From an uncultured Subdoligranulum sp. (GTDB taxonomy: Bacteria > Bacillota_A > Clostridia > Oscillospirales > Ruminococcaceae), in the NCBI GenBank assembly GCA_900772715.1, contig CAAGRN010000110.1, positions 1 to 21,622 on the forward strand: 21,622 bases of DNA, written 5' to 3'. The notes beneath the pieces were generated by a model, which ran no database searches, had not been told where the DNA came from, and worked only from the letters and a program-made list of their open reading frames with translations. Positions 21,600 through 21,622 of the stretch are shown piece by piece. The translations under genes and the position numbers were made by a program. Each line of letters opens with the position of its first letter. Positions within the stretch are counted from its first letter, which is position 1.

Positions 21600-21622
21600 G
21601 CATCGCGTGTTTAACGTGATGC
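21600..21622 (+). terminator. Hairpin at window edge, possible terminator (truncated)
   Basis: GCATCGCG (21600-21607) pairs with CGTGATGC (21615-21622) through one G-U pair around a TGTTTAA loop. The window ends exactly at the stem, so more stem (preceded by GAAGCCCG) and a U-tract may follow. It lies 60 bp after the aminotransferase stop. Confidence 0.4.

Overview
The window looks like a chromosomal stretch from a moderately GC-rich, anaerobic, gut-type Firmicute. A Faecalibacterium/Gemmiger/Subdoligranulum-like member of the Oscillospiraceae is my best guess. That placement is inferred from strong GGAGG-type ribosome binding sites, sigma-A promoters, intrinsic terminators and gene families typical of gut Clostridia; there is no rRNA or other marker gene to confirm it. 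There are no rRNA or tRNA genes, CRISPR arrays, transposases or phage genes.

Layout, left to right. (1) 1-5805, all on the minus strand: the N-terminal part of an IlvD/Edd-family dehydratase, cut by the window edge; a 538-bp spacer holding a REP-pair-like element and a terminator; a FadR-type GntR regulator; and a large soluble hybrid histidine kinase with two receiver domains. (2) 6087-7430, plus strand: a MATE efflux pump whose consensus promoter is followed by an intrinsic terminator directly before the ribosome binding site, as in an attenuator. (3) 7498-9491, plus: a LytTR response regulator and an overlapping AgrC-like membrane histidine kinase, closed by a strong terminator. (4) 9717-15685, plus: a membrane-anchored GH3 protein with permuted domain order, a cytoplasmic canonical GH3 glucosidase and a GtrA-like membrane protein, ended by a 36-bp perfect palindrome. 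(5) 15778-17726, minus: a Gfo/Idh/MocA oxidoreductase and an AraC-family regulator. (6) 17866-20127, plus: glycogen/maltodextrin phosphorylase. (7) 20335-21540, plus: a PatB/MalY-type PLP aminotransferase or C-S lyase.

How the parts may work together. The common theme is carbohydrate handling: sugar-acid or branched-chain dehydratase, two GH3 enzymes, a polyprenyl-sugar flippase-like protein, a sugar-type oxidoreductase with an AraC regulator, and glucan phosphorolysis. The most interesting link is regulatory. Two 9-bp repeats at 9589-9597 and 9610-9618, 12 bp apart, each match 8 of 9 positions of the AgrA/LytTR binding consensus. They lie just upstream of the promoter of the permuted GH3 gene, immediately downstream of the LytTR two-component system. 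This suggests that a membrane sensor directly controls a surface GH3 / cytosolic GH3 / GtrA operon, an arrangement I do not recognise as a described system.
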